Shown piece by piece: positions 53,496-62,445 of a DNA stretch of 64,000 nt; position 1 is the first letter of the stretch; each line of letters begins with the position of its first letter. The translations under genes and the position numbers were made by a program. The notes under the pieces are model-generated. The model made no database searches. It was not told the DNA's origin and saw only the letters and a program-made list of their open reading frames with translations. Source of the stretch: Corynebacterium sp. ACRPS (GTDB lineage Bacteria > Actinomycetota > Actinomycetes > Mycobacteriales > Mycobacteriaceae); NCBI RefSeq assembly GCF_022346005.1, contig NZ_JAKRMY010000004.1, positions 1-64,000 of the forward strand, given 5' to 3'.

Positions 53496-54446
53496 ATGAA
53501 CCAAGCATTAACTAATATTCCGTCCATCCGGCACAACCATCCCACCTTCTGGCACGAACTCGATAACGGCACCTACCTCAAACTCGCACCCCGCATCGCG
53601 GTGCACCGCGAACATTACCACAGCCTGAACCTGTCCTCTCAGCTGCGCCTGCGCGCCATTGCCGCCGCCCGCAGCGCCTATACCGCGGTGCTCATTTCCA
53701 AATCCGCCGCCCGCGTCCACGGGCTATGGGTGCTTGCCTCCGCCGAAGAAAAGGTGGAAATGGCCCTTCCCCATAACTCTTTGCCTAATAAGGACCGGCG
53801 CAATCCAGAACGCATTTACCGCAAAACGAAATTACCCGAACCGATGCTGGTACACGGCGCCCGTACCGTTTCTCCGGCTCGGGCGGTAATCGATATTGCC
53901 CGGTTCCACGGTTTTCGCGAGGGCCTCATTGCCGCCGATTCTGCCCTGCGCGCAGGAATTACGAAGAAAGCTCTTAGTCAGGAATTCGCCCAGATGGGCA
54001 GGGTACGCAATAGTGCCGTCGTGCGAGAAGCTATCCACCACAGCTGCGCCGCCTCCCCTTCCCCCTATGCTTCCTTTGCCCGTGCCCTGCTCATCCAGGC
54101 GGATTTTCCCTGGCCGATGTTTTTCGAGGTCCACTACACCGCCCTGCCCGGCATCACCGCGGAGCTCTGCATCAATAAGACCTACGTCATCGACATCACC
54201 GAACCAGGCGATGACACTACCACCTCCATACAGCCGCTTGCCGATGCCCCATCCACCGCGGCACCAACGAAGCCGCGGGACCACGCTGAGCGGTCCCGCG
54301 ACAAGCGCCTGCGCGATGCTGGCTTTATCGTCATACGGTGCTCCCCGCAGCAGTTAGTTCAGCACCCGGAGCGCTTTATCTCTGAGGTCACGGCCACTAT
54401 CTCCGCGCGCCAGAACGCTATACGCTCCCAGCAGTCCCACAACTGA
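53496..54446 (+). CDS. AbiEi-like protein with a C-terminal VSR-like domain
   Basis: A 316-residue protein of a type frequent in actinobacteria. The N-terminal half has the AbiEi antitoxin-like arrangement (SAYTAVLISKSAARVHGLWVL, then a TVSPARAVIDIARFHGF block). The C-terminus (RDKRLRDAGFIVIRCSPQQL) looks like the last motif of a VSR/DUF559-type nuclease fold, and an Asp/Glu (VIDITEP) may be an active-site remnant. No AbiEii-type nucleotidyltransferase toxin is beside it. Start either ATG 53496 or GTG 53484; there is no clear ribosome binding site. Confidence 0.6.
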   Translation: MNQALTNIPSIRHNHPTFWHELDNGTYLKLAPRIAVHREHYHSLNLSSQLRLRAIAAARSAYTAVLISKSAARVHGLWVLASAEEKVEMALPHNSLPNKDRRNPERIYRKTKLPEPMLVHGARTVSPARAVIDIARFHGFREGLIAADSALRAGITKKALSQEFAQMGRVRNSAVVREAIHHSCAASPSPYASFARALLIQADFPWPMFFEVHYTALPGITAELCINKTYVIDITEPGDDTTTSIQPLADAPSTAAPTKPRDHAERSRDKRLRDAGFIVIRCSPQQLVQHPERFISEVTATISARQNAIRSQQSHN

Positions 54447-54515
54447 GCCATTCAACGCTAAAGATGAAGCCACGCAAGGTTCTAGTCCACGCAGGGTGTC
54501 CATCTAAAAATGCGA

Positions 54516-54546
54516 CGGCCACCGAGAGAGGGAATCTCGGTGGCCG
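54516..54546. terminator. Bidirectional terminator between convergent genes
   Basis: CGGCCACCGAGA pairs perfectly with TCTCGGTGGCCG around a seven-base loop; the minus-strand continuation is A/T-poor, while on the plus strand TAAATT follows. Confidence 0.75.
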
Positions 54547-54585
54547 CTAAATTCCCCTTGCCTTAAGCAAGGAAGTCTAAAGGAA

Positions 54586-55266
54586 CTATGCAGTTGTGGC
54601 CCGGCGGGCTGCCTCGCGCTTGGCGCGGACTTTTTCTACGACCACGGCAATGCGGGCGCGTTCTTCTAGGAATTGCGGCGGGTTATGCCCGCGCATGGAG
54701 CGCACGTACGCCGGGTGCGTATCGAGCACGGTGTGCTTCCACGCCTGCACGGCGATGAGCGCGGATTCCCCGGTACACTTATACAGGTGCGGTAGGGAGA
54801 CCATGTCGAGGTTGCGGGCGACGGCATCCGTTTGCTCCAGCACGTATTCCACGACCTCACGCAGGTAATCTGCTACCGCCTGTGTGCGCTGGCGCAGCGC
54901 TTCTGCCAATTCATGCACAACGATGGGCTTGGCAATGGGATAGCGCTCATCCAACAGGCGCGGGGTGAGCTGCTCCGGCTCCTCCGCATCATTCGCGCCG
55001 GAGGGAGCGGCAGAAATGGTTCCCGAACGCACGCCGGACACGAGCGCTTGGCGAAGCCCAATTAGCTCACCCACGCAGCGCCCCGAGTCCACGCGGGCGT
55101 CGTCGACGATATCGCCGAGTTCCGCCAAACAATCCATGGACAGTTCCTCATCCCAATCCTCGATTGCTTCAATGAGGTGCTCGAGGTATTCCGCGACTTC
55201 GTCGCCGATATTGTAAATCTCCTGGGTGAGCTCGCGGTGACGCAGCTCGGCGGCGATCTTCTGCAT
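54586..55266 (-). CDS. Conserved-looking hypothetical helical protein
   Basis: A 226-residue soluble protein predicted mostly alpha-helical and acidic in its first 70 residues (EVAEYLEHLIEAIEDWDEEL), with a central helix VVHELAEALRQRTQAVADYL and a basic C-terminus (KVRAKREAARRATTA). I recognise no domain. The start is the ATG at 55266, with GGAG rather far (14 bases) upstream. A 17-bp perfect palindrome lies 38 bases before the start and may be its operator. Confidence 0.6.
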   Translation of the reverse strand: MQKIAAELRHRELTQEIYNIGDEVAEYLEHLIEAIEDWDEELSMDCLAELGDIVDDARVDSGRCVGELIGLRQALVSGVRSGTISAAPSGANDAEEPEQLTPRLLDERYPIAKPIVVHELAEALRQRTQAVADYLREVVEYVLEQTDAVARNLDMVSLPHLYKCTGESALIAVQAWKHTVLDTHPAYVRSMRGHNPPQFLEERARIAVVVEKVRAKREAARRATTA

Positions 55267-55303
55267 AGGCTTCGAGCCACTCCTTCCGCGGTTTTCATTT
55301 TCT

Positions 55304-55320
55304 AACCTCTAGTAGAGGTT
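55304..55320. promoter_or_regulatory. 17-bp perfect palindrome, operator candidate
   Basis: AACCTCTAGTAGAGGTT, a perfect dyad around a central G, upstream of the helical protein gene at 54586-55266. Too short and loop-free for an RNA hairpin, it suits a dimeric repressor. Confidence 0.5.
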
Positions 55321-55446
55321 GAGGTTTTCGGCGACGACTCATGACTCTATGCCAGATCGTCTACCGCGAGAGTGCGACACTCCGAAGCGTTTCACAGGTT
55401 TATGGCAGGTTCGCGCTTCGCCCATGGTGACCTGCAAGAAGGAAAA

Positions 55447-55472
55447 CACCCGAGGAATAAAATCCTCGGGTG
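55447..55472 (-). terminator. Terminator of fadD15
   Basis: CACCCGAGGA and TCCTCGGGTG flank a six-base A/T loop; the minus strand continues GTTTTCC, just past the fadD15 stop codon. Confidence 0.8.
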
Positions 55473-55490
55473 TACCCGTTTCACGCCTTT

Positions 55491-57323
55491 CTAGCGCTTG
55501 TAAATGTGCTCGATGGCGCTGGCGTAGCGTTGCGCCACCACGTTGCGCTTGACCTTCATCGTTGGCGTAAGCTCATTTTCATCCTCGGTAAGGTCGCTTT
55601 CTAGGATGTAGAACTTCTTAATGCCTTCCGCATGGGACACCGTGGAGTTGACCTTGTTGACGGCGTCTTGCACTTCGGCGCGCAGGGTGGCATCGGTAGC
55701 GATATCGTCCATAGAGCGGTTTTCTGGGATATTGTGGTCCAGCTTCCACCGCTTGAGGATGTCCGGGTCCAGGGTGATAAGCGCTCCCACGAACGGCTTG
55801 CCATCGCCTACGACCATGGCCTGCGAAATCAGCGGGTGGCCGCGCAGGATGTCCTCCATCGGGCCAGGCGAGACGTTCTTGCCACCCGCGGTAACAATCA
55901 GGTCCTTCTTGCGCCCGGTGATGGTGAGCTTGCCATCATCGTCGATTTCCCCCAAGTCACCGGTGTTGTACCAGCCGTCCTCAAAGGCTTCCTCCGTGGC
56001 CTCGGGGTTATTCCAATACCCTTCGAATACCATGCCGCCCTTGATGCAGACTTCGCCGTCATCGTTGATGCGGAGGGTAACCCCGCCGAGAGGCGGGCCG
56101 ACGGTACCAATGGATTGGTCCACGTAGTCCACGGCAGCGGCCGCGGCGGTCTCGGTCAGGCCGTAGCCCTCATAGATGGGCACGCCGATGCCGCGGAACC
56201 AGTGCAACAGATCGTGGCCCATCGCGGAGCCGCCGGTAATGCAGTACCGAACATTGCCGCCTACGCCCTGGCGAATGGTGGAATAGACCAGCTTGTCAAA
56301 GAGCTTGTGCTTAATTTTCAGCAGCCGGTCTGGGCCGTCCGGCGTATCGAGTGCCTTCGAGTATTCGATGGCGATCTTTTCGGACTGTTCAAAAAGAAAG
56401 CTCTTGATGCCAGAATCCGCCGCCTTCGAGGCCGCGGAGTTGCGAACCTTTTCAAATACGCGCGGCACGCCCAAAATGACGTTGGGGCGAGAGCGGGCGA
56501 ACTCGATGGAGATGGTGGAAAAATCGGACCAGTGGTTCTGCGAGGCACCGCGAATGGCCACGGCAATCGATACGGCGCGGGAAAAGACATGTGCCAAAGG
56601 CAAAAATGTCAGCGTATGGCTGCCCGGCACGGCGAAGACACCGATGGGGTTGGTGGTCAGCGCCCTAGCCTCCGAGAGCCAGTTCCGGTGCGTCAGGATG
56701 CAGCCCTTCGGGCGGCCGGTGGTGCCGGAGGTATAAACCAAAGAGGCCAGATCATCGGTATTGGTGGCGGCGATGCGGGCAGACACCTCGTCGGTGCCAA
56801 CGCTGCGGCCTTCGAATTTCAAGGTATCGATGGCAGAGGAATTAATCTCTAAAACGCGCCGCAGCTGCGATGGCGAGCCCTTCAAATTCGGTTCCCCATC
56901 GTCTTGTAGGACCAGGTTTTCAACTAATTCGGAGTGCTCGCGGGTTTCGGTAATCGCCAGCACCGCGCCGGAGTCCTCGATAATCCAGCGCACCTGGGAG
57001 GCGGACGAGGAAGGATAAACCGGAACCGATGCCGCACCGGCGGCCCAGATGGCGTAGTCCAGCAGGGACCATTCGTAGCGGGTAGCAGAAATCAGAGCGA
57101 TGCGATCGCCCTGCTCGACGCCTAGCGCGATTAAGCCTTGGGCTACTTCAAAGACCTCATCGATAAACTCTTTACCGGTGACATTGACCCACTCGTAATT
57201 AGCTGGGCGGGTAAACATGACGCCGTGCGGGCGCTTCTTCGCGGTATCCATCAGGGCGGTGAGGCAGGTCTCCCCCGGCTCAATGGTAAAATCCGCCGGA
57301 GTGTGCACTTGTTGCAGGGTCAC
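55491..57323 (-). CDS. fadD15: Long-chain fatty-acid--CoA ligase, FadD15 type
   Basis: A 610-residue adenylate-forming enzyme activating fatty acids to acyl-CoA via acyl-AMP. It has the P-loop-like YTSGTTGRPKGC, GYGLTETAAAAAVD, the hinge YNTGDLGEIDDDGKLTITGR and the C-terminal Lys region near KKDLIVTAGGKNVSP. Length and motifs match FadD15 of actinobacteria. The start is GTG with AAAGGA five bases upstream. A CCAACCGGTTGG dyad about 45 bases upstream suggests repression by a TetR-type fatty-acid regulator. Confidence 0.92.
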   Translation of the reverse strand: MTLQQVHTPADFTIEPGETCLTALMDTAKKRPHGVMFTRPANYEWVNVTGKEFIDEVFEVAQGLIALGVEQGDRIALISATRYEWSLLDYAIWAAGAASVPVYPSSSASQVRWIIEDSGAVLAITETREHSELVENLVLQDDGEPNLKGSPSQLRRVLEINSSAIDTLKFEGRSVGTDEVSARIAATNTDDLASLVYTSGTTGRPKGCILTHRNWLSEARALTTNPIGVFAVPGSHTLTFLPLAHVFSRAVSIAVAIRGASQNHWSDFSTISIEFARSRPNVILGVPRVFEKVRNSAASKAADSGIKSFLFEQSEKIAIEYSKALDTPDGPDRLLKIKHKLFDKLVYSTIRQGVGGNVRYCITGGSAMGHDLLHWFRGIGVPIYEGYGLTETAAAAAVDYVDQSIGTVGPPLGGVTLRINDDGEVCIKGGMVFEGYWNNPEATEEAFEDGWYNTGDLGEIDDDGKLTITGRKKDLIVTAGGKNVSPGPMEDILRGHPLISQAMVVGDGKPFVGALITLDPDILKRWKLDHNIPENRSMDDIATDATLRAEVQDAVNKVNSTVSHAEGIKKFYILESDLTEDENELTPTMKVKRNVVAQRYASAIEHIYKR

Positions 57324-57365
57324 GCGATGTCCTTTCGCACAGCTAATAATAATCTGTGCCTACTG

Positions 57366-57383
57366 TACCAACCGGTTGGCGTA
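57366..57383. promoter_or_regulatory. Palindromic operator candidate upstream of fadD15
   Basis: TACCAACCGGTTGGCGTA contains a perfect 12-bp core CCAACCGGTTGG. It sits 45-60 bases before the fadD15 start codon, where it could overlap the promoter. Confidence 0.55.
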
Positions 57384-57474
57384 TCAACGCGTTTCACCCA
57401 CGATCGAAGCTGTAATTATTCACGGCTTATAACACCAGAGTGGTCCATTTATTGGAGCAGTCCACCAGTTTGTC

Positions 57475-57750
57475 CTAGGGCCACAGGCTGCCGATAAGCG
57501 CAACGATGAGAACTAACGCAATCATGGACCACAGCGTGAGCGAGACCCGGGATTTAGGCAGAGAGCGCTTGCGGCGAACGGGCTGAGAGGTGCCAGCAAC
57601 CAGCGGGTTTGCAGCGCGCTCATCCTTTTTGCGCTCTGGATCCCACAGGCCTTCGCGGGGATCGACCGGCTGGATCCTATCCGAGCTGGCGCTGGGCACG
57701 TCGCCGCTCGCTGCGTTATCGCCCGCGCCCTCCGAATGTTGTTCAGCCAT
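57475..57750 (-). CDS. Hypothetical single-pass membrane protein
   Basis: A 91-residue protein with a polar, probably disordered N-terminal 60 residues (QPVDPREGLWDPERKKDE) and one C-terminal membrane segment (VSLTLWSMIALVLIVALIGSLW). Its start overlaps the end of the small membrane protein gene upstream, so the two are co-translated. Function unknown. Confidence 0.6.
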   Translation of the reverse strand: MAEQHSEGAGDNAASGDVPSASSDRIQPVDPREGLWDPERKKDERAANPLVAGTSQPVRRKRSLPKSRVSLTLWSMIALVLIVALIGSLWP

Positions 57751-57946
57751 GGTCTTTTACTGTAGTGCCGCGATTGCGAAACTGGGAAATTAGGACGGCG
57801 CTGCGGTCCACGGCCCACATCAGGCACCAGGCCAGCCCAATCATGATGGGCACCACGATGATGACCACGATGATCATCTGTACCCACACGGGCGCCTGCA
57901 CCAAGAACTGCGAAAATGCGCTGCTCACGTCAGTCAACCACTCCAT
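57743..57946 (-). CDS. Hypothetical small membrane protein
   Basis: A 67-residue protein with one long or two closely packed hydrophobic stretches (VWVQMIIVVIIVVPIMIGLA) and a basic tail. It overlaps the next gene by eight bases. It diverges from the carboxylesterase gene starting at 57985, so the 38-bp gap must hold back-to-back expression signals. Function unknown. Confidence 0.55.
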   Translation of the reverse strand: MEWLTDVSSAFSQFLVQAPVWVQMIIVVIIVVPIMIGLAWCLMWAVDRSAVLISQFRNRGTTVKDHG

Positions 57947-57984
57947 GGGTCCTTATATTACTGCCCCACGGTAATCTGGCAGGT

Positions 57985-59247
57985 ATGTCGAGCGCACAGA
58001 TACCCGTTACCATTGCCACCCCATCTGGACGCATCACCGGCTTTAGCCGCGATGGCCTCTCCTACTTTCATTCGCTGCGCTTTTGCGAAATCCCTAGCCG
58101 CTTTTCCACGGCGCGGCCGCTGGATGAGCCCCTCGACCAAGATGCGCGCACACCGCAACCGGATGAGGTAGCGCTCAGTATTACTGCCCCGGAAAACGCG
58201 ACGGATTGCCCCGTGGTGGTCTATATCCACGGGGGAAGTTTTGAAGGCGGCTCGCATGAGGACGAGCGGGTGCCAGGCACGGTAACGGCCCGCAAGGGCA
58301 TCATCCAAGTCCGGGTGGGCTACCGCGTGGGCCTGGCTGGTTTCGCCCGCTTTGCCGACGATGAAGCGGACCGCTACCGGGGCATCGATGACTGCGTGCT
58401 GGCGTTGGAGTGGCTACAGGACAATATCGAATCCTTTGGCGGGGATAAAACGAATATCACCCTGGTAGGACAATCCGCCGGCGCGGCGATTAGCCTGTGG
58501 CTTGCCCGGCGCGATCACTATCGCGGCGCTTTCCGGCGCGTCCTCGCCCTCTCGCCCGCCTACCCCCGCGATACCTTTGAGCACCGCGTGGCGGGATTGC
58601 ACAGGTACCTCTCGGTACCTATTGAGCGCAGCGCCCTGGAATCGCTCTCGCCCGAGGCATTGGAAAAGGGCTATAAAAAGTTCCGCAAGAAGCACCGCTA
58701 TGACTTGGCCCTCGGCCCGGCGCCGATGCAGGCATCCGAACTGGCGGATATCCCCATCGTGGTGAGCTCCACCCGGGATGAGTTTTACGATCTCCCGGCC
58801 GGCAAGCGCATCGATAATATGGCCCTGGGCAAGTTTATTTGTAACTACCTGTCCCAGCGCTTCGGCTTCCCGCACGGCCGCTACACGCAATGGCGCCAGC
58901 TCGCGCAGTACGTGGACCCGGACCGCCTGATGGGCCGGATGATCGGCGATTCCCTCGTTCGCCGCTGGACGGCGCAGGTGGCCTCCGGCGCACCGGGGCC
59001 AACCTGGATGATGGAGTTTACGAGGAAGCTTAAGCCAGCGCTGCACTGCGATGAGCTCTACCCGCTCTTCGGCACCGACTGCGAGCTGAACGAGTGGCTC
59101 TGCCACTTCGCCACCACCGGCGAGCCGGGCTTCCCCAACTATGGCAGCGACCACCGCGTGCTCGAATTTGATTTGGATACCGGGGATAGGCGCATCGCCT
59201 ATGCCACCCTTGATTACGTGGCGGCGGCGTTTTATGAGGAAGACTAA
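57985..59247 (+). CDS. Type B carboxylesterase
   Basis: A 420-residue alpha/beta-hydrolase of the carboxylesterase B group. It has the oxyanion block VVYIHGGSFEGG, the nucleophile elbow GQSAGAAIS, an acidic residue in the VVSSTRDEF strand, and a His near the end in the RVLEFDLDTGD region or before it. The N-terminus (IATPSGRITGFSRDGLSYFHSLRF) is typical. There is no signal peptide, so it is cytoplasmic. Chain length is shorter than the usual 480-540. The substrate is unknown. The ATG at 57985 lacks a strong ribosome binding site. Confidence 0.8.
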   Translation: MSSAQIPVTIATPSGRITGFSRDGLSYFHSLRFCEIPSRFSTARPLDEPLDQDARTPQPDEVALSITAPENATDCPVVVYIHGGSFEGGSHEDERVPGTVTARKGIIQVRVGYRVGLAGFARFADDEADRYRGIDDCVLALEWLQDNIESFGGDKTNITLVGQSAGAAISLWLARRDHYRGAFRRVLALSPAYPRDTFEHRVAGLHRYLSVPIERSALESLSPEALEKGYKKFRKKHRYDLALGPAPMQASELADIPIVVSSTRDEFYDLPAGKRIDNMALGKFICNYLSQRFGFPHGRYTQWRQLAQYVDPDRLMGRMIGDSLVRRWTAQVASGAPGPTWMMEFTRKLKPALHCDELYPLFGTDCELNEWLCHFATTGEPGFPNYGSDHRVLEFDLDTGDRRIAYATLDYVAAAFYEED

Positions 59248-59250
59248 CTG

Positions 59251-59802
59251 CTACTGCGCCAAAGACTGAAGCGCCGCGCGCAATTCGGCTTCCGCCAGTT
59301 CCTCGCACATCCACGGGCTAAATACCGCCGGCACGGCATCGGCCGCGGCGATAAGCCGGGCGGGCTCGACCCATTCCCAGGAGTCGACCTCGTCCGGGTT
59401 CGGCTGCCACTGCGCTTGGGAGTCGAGCTCTACGCAGTAGACGGGGCAGATTTCGTTTTCCACCAAGCCGGAAGAATCCACCGCACGGTAGGAAAAGGTG
59501 GGCAGCACCACGCGCAAGTTGGATAACGCATCCGCGGGAATGCCTAGCTCGAATTCGGCGCGGCGAGTAACGGCATCGGCAGTCGCCTCCCCCGGACCAG
59601 GATGCCCGCAGAAGGAATTGGTCCACACGCCGGGCCAGGTTTGCTTGCCCAGCGCCCGGCGGGTGATGAGCACCTTTCCGTGGCAGGTAACCCACGCGGA
59701 AAAGGCAAAGTGCAAGGCGGTGTCGGTGGTATGCACCTCGGATTTGAGCGCAGTACCAATGGCTTTTCCATCAGCACCCGCCAGGACTACCCGTTCCGTC
59801 AT
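59251..59802 (-). CDS. idi: Isopentenyl-diphosphate delta-isomerase, type 1
   Basis: A 183-residue Nudix-fold isomerase interconverting isopentenyl and dimethylallyl diphosphate. The catalytic Cys is in NSFCGHPGPGE and the catalytic Glu in ENEICPVYCVEL, with DEVDSWEWV completing the metal site. The start is the ATG at 59802, overlapping the stop codon of the lipoprotein gene (ATGA). It complements uppS (36934) in isoprenoid supply. Confidence 0.92.
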   Translation of the reverse strand: MTERVVLAGADGKAIGTALKSEVHTTDTALHFAFSAWVTCHGKVLITRRALGKQTWPGVWTNSFCGHPGPGEATADAVTRRAEFELGIPADALSNLRVVLPTFSYRAVDSSGLVENEICPVYCVELDSQAQWQPNPDEVDSWEWVEPARLIAAADAVPAVFSPWMCEELAEAELRAALQSLAQ

Positions 59803-60347
59803 AGGTTCAGATCCCCCACCCACGTGACGTTTCCAATGTGCAGGCGGGCATTCCAGAGGTTACCCGGCGCGACATCGTAACGGTATTGGAGGTTGACCGC
59901 GGCGCCCGCGCCCAGCGGGTGATCGAGGCCCGGGGGTTCCACGTCAGGCGCGGAGTTCTCGTCATACGGCAGGGCTTTTACCTTAGACCAGCCGCCATTC
60001 CCGTCGGCGCGCTCAAGGACGGGGTCATCGAAGGCATCGGTGGGCAGGGCCATTTCGTTTTCGTTCTTGAGCAAAATGGTTACCACGGAGCCGCCGGAAT
60101 TATTGTCCGTATACACTCCTTGCAGCTCCCAGCTGACACCGAGGCCGGCATCTTTGACCGGGCTCGCTAGGTTGGAAGTGACTTCCTTATCGTCGGTGTC
60201 TTCCGCTTGATAAGGCGCTTCTTCTGAGCTGGAGACGGTGATATTGTCCCCCAGCCCGGTCTCTTCCGGCTGGAGAATGCTGCATCCGGCCAGGGTCACG
60301 GCGAGAAGGCTGACCACGCCTGCGCCTAAAGTGTGAGAAATTTTCAC
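59799..60347 (-). CDS. Lipoprotein of unknown function
   Basis: A 182-residue precursor with lipobox VTLAGCSI (Cys about 22), a short acidic linker, then a beta-rich domain (VSWELQGVYTDNNSGGSVVT, ALPTDAFDDPVLERADG) similar in layout to DUF4352/telokin-like extracellular domains. The stop overlaps the idi start, but the pairing with idi has no obvious functional logic. Divergent from the ABC transporter gene. Confidence 0.7.
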   Translation of the reverse strand: MKISHTLGAGVVSLLAVTLAGCSILQPEETGLGDNITVSSSEEAPYQAEDTDDKEVTSNLASPVKDAGLGVSWELQGVYTDNNSGGSVVTILLKNENEMALPTDAFDDPVLERADGNGGWSKVKALPYDENSAPDVEPPGLDHPLGAGAAVNLQYRYDVAPGNLWNARLHIGNVTWVGDLNL

Positions 60348-60516
60348 CGTGGATGGATCCTTTGCACGCGAAGATAACTTTATTTCTGCACAGATACCTT
60401 AGCCGAAAGCCCGCCCAAGGTATGCATCTGGGCTGCGCGCCGTGGCGTGTGGCATACTGGACTGTCTCTTTTAGGTACTCTACTTCCCTACGCGTCTTTG
60501 AATTGAGCATCCCTCC

Positions 60517-62403
60517 ATGAAATCCCTCGTACGCATTACCCGCAGCGCTTCTGCCCTGTGGCCCTATTATCTCGGCGTGTTGCTCGCAGCGACGGTCACC
60601 GCCGTCCTTGCGTTGATTTCACCCTTTTTCACCAGGGAAGCCACCGACATCATCGTTGAGGCCCTCCAAACAAGCGAGCCGCTTGGCGATGCCCTTCGTT
60701 CCGTCCTTTTCCTAGCCCTCGCCCTCTTCCTGGCTGATGCCGCCAATGCCCTATTCCGCAATATCGGCAGCTACATCGGCGATGTCATGGTCTCGCGCCT
60801 GCGCCAGATTTTATCCAACCGCTACTTTGCCAAGCTCTTGGCGCTGCCGCAGGGCTATTACGATAATCAGGTCACCGGCACGATCATCGCCCGACTGGAT
60901 CGCTCCATCGCGAATATCACGCAGTTTATCCAGTCCTTTGCCAATAATTTCTTCACGATGATCATTCAGACCATCGCGGTATTGGCCATTACCGCCTGGT
61001 ACTACTGGCCGCTGACCATCTTATTGGCGCTGCTTTTCCCCATTTATATGTGGCTGACCGCGCTGACCTCGAAGCGCTGGCAAAAATTTGAAGCCATTAA
61101 AAACGAAAACATCGACCAAGCCAATGGCCGCTTCGCCGAGGTCATAGGCCAGGTCAAGGTCACCAAGTCCTTCGTCGCCGAATCCCGCGAGTTGGACCAC
61201 TTTGCCCAGCGCTATGGCACCGTAGTCGATACCACGCGGCCGCAGTCCCGCTGGTGGCACATGATGGATACCTTCCGCGGCATCGCCATGGCCGTAATCT
61301 TTTTAGGCATCTATGCGGTCATCTTTTGGCGCACCCTTGAAGGCCACTTCTCCATCGGCGATATGGTCATGCTCTTGCAGATGGTCACCATGGCCAAGCA
61401 ACCCGTCTTCATGATGAGCTGGATGATCGATACGGCCCAGCGCGCTATCGCCGGCTCACGCGACTACTTCAAGGTCATGGAAGAAGACCTGGAGCCCACC
61501 GCCTCGCGCGAGCTGGTCGCCGCCATCACAGACTCCGGCACCCCCGATCTGAACCTCACCCCTATTACCCCATTGGAGCCCACGCCCGGCGCGCCGGTCT
61601 TTGCCTTTGATGATGTTTCCTTCGCTTATGAAGAAGGAAAACCCGTCGTTACAAATATCTCCTTTAGCGCGCACGAGGGCCAGAAGGTCGCGCTCGTGGG
61701 TGAATCGGGCGGCGGTAAATCCACCCTGGTCAACCTGCTGCTGGGCCTGTATCACCCCTCGGCTGGCCACCTCGACGTGCTGGGCCACCGCGTCGATGAC
61801 CTCACCGCTTCACGCCTGCGCGCGTCCGTCGGCGTGGTCTTCCAAGAGTCCTACCTCTTTTCGGGCACCATCCGCGACAATATTGCCTATGGCAAGCCGG
61901 GGGCTACTGAGGAAGAAATCGTGGATGTGGCCAAGCGCGCCAATGCCCATGACTTCATTGAGGCCTTCCCGGATGGTTATGACACGGTCATCGGCGAGCG
62001 CGGGTTGAAGCTTTCCGGTGGGCAGAAGCAGCGCGTGTCCGTCGCGCGCGCCATGTTAAAGGATGCGCCCATCCTGGTGCTCGATGAGGCCACCTCCGCG
62101 CTGGATACCAAGGCCGAGCGCGCGGTCCAGGCTGGCCTAGACGAGCTGATGAAGGACCGGACCACGCTTATTATCGCGCACCGCCTATCCACCATCGCGG
62201 ATGTCGATACCATCATCACCCTAGAGGCAGGGCGAATTGATGAAATGGGCTCGCCTGCCGAGCTCGCGCAATCCGGTGGTATTTATGCCGAGCTGCTCAA
62301 GCTCACCCAATCCAGCTCCGCCGCGGACCGCCGCCGGCTGAAAAAGTACGGCTTTGTCACCGGGACCAATTCCCGCAGCGAGCACGGCGAAGAAAGTGAA
62401 TAA
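60517..62403 (+). CDS. ABC exporter, fused membrane and ATPase domains
   Basis: A 628-residue half-transporter of the MsbA/MDR type: six membrane segments (to about 310; coupling helices near GYYDNQVTGTIIARLD), then an ATPase domain with Walker A GESGGGKST, Q-loop FQESYLFSGTI, signature LSGGQKQRV, Walker B ILVLDEATSALD and H-loop IAHRLST. It would homodimerise or pair with a second half-transporter, but none is adjacent. The cargo is unknown; a lipid or drug-type substrate is typical. No strong ribosome binding site before the ATG. Confidence 0.9.
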   Translation: MKSLVRITRSASALWPYYLGVLLAATVTAVLALISPFFTREATDIIVEALQTSEPLGDALRSVLFLALALFLADAANALFRNIGSYIGDVMVSRLRQILSNRYFAKLLALPQGYYDNQVTGTIIARLDRSIANITQFIQSFANNFFTMIIQTIAVLAITAWYYWPLTILLALLFPIYMWLTALTSKRWQKFEAIKNENIDQANGRFAEVIGQVKVTKSFVAESRELDHFAQRYGTVVDTTRPQSRWWHMMDTFRGIAMAVIFLGIYAVIFWRTLEGHFSIGDMVMLLQMVTMAKQPVFMMSWMIDTAQRAIAGSRDYFKVMEEDLEPTASRELVAAITDSGTPDLNLTPITPLEPTPGAPVFAFDDVSFAYEEGKPVVTNISFSAHEGQKVALVGESGGGKSTLVNLLLGLYHPSAGHLDVLGHRVDDLTASRLRASVGVVFQESYLFSGTIRDNIAYGKPGATEEEIVDVAKRANAHDFIEAFPDGYDTVIGERGLKLSGGQKQRVSVARAMLKDAPILVLDEATSALDTKAERAVQAGLDELMKDRTTLIIAHRLSTIADVDTIITLEAGRIDEMGSPAELAQSGGIYAELLKLTQSSSAADRRRLKKYGFVTGTNSRSEHGEESE

Positions 62404-62445
62404 ATCCACTGGGACTGCTGCGCTTAAAGCGTTAAGCTTGTGTGC

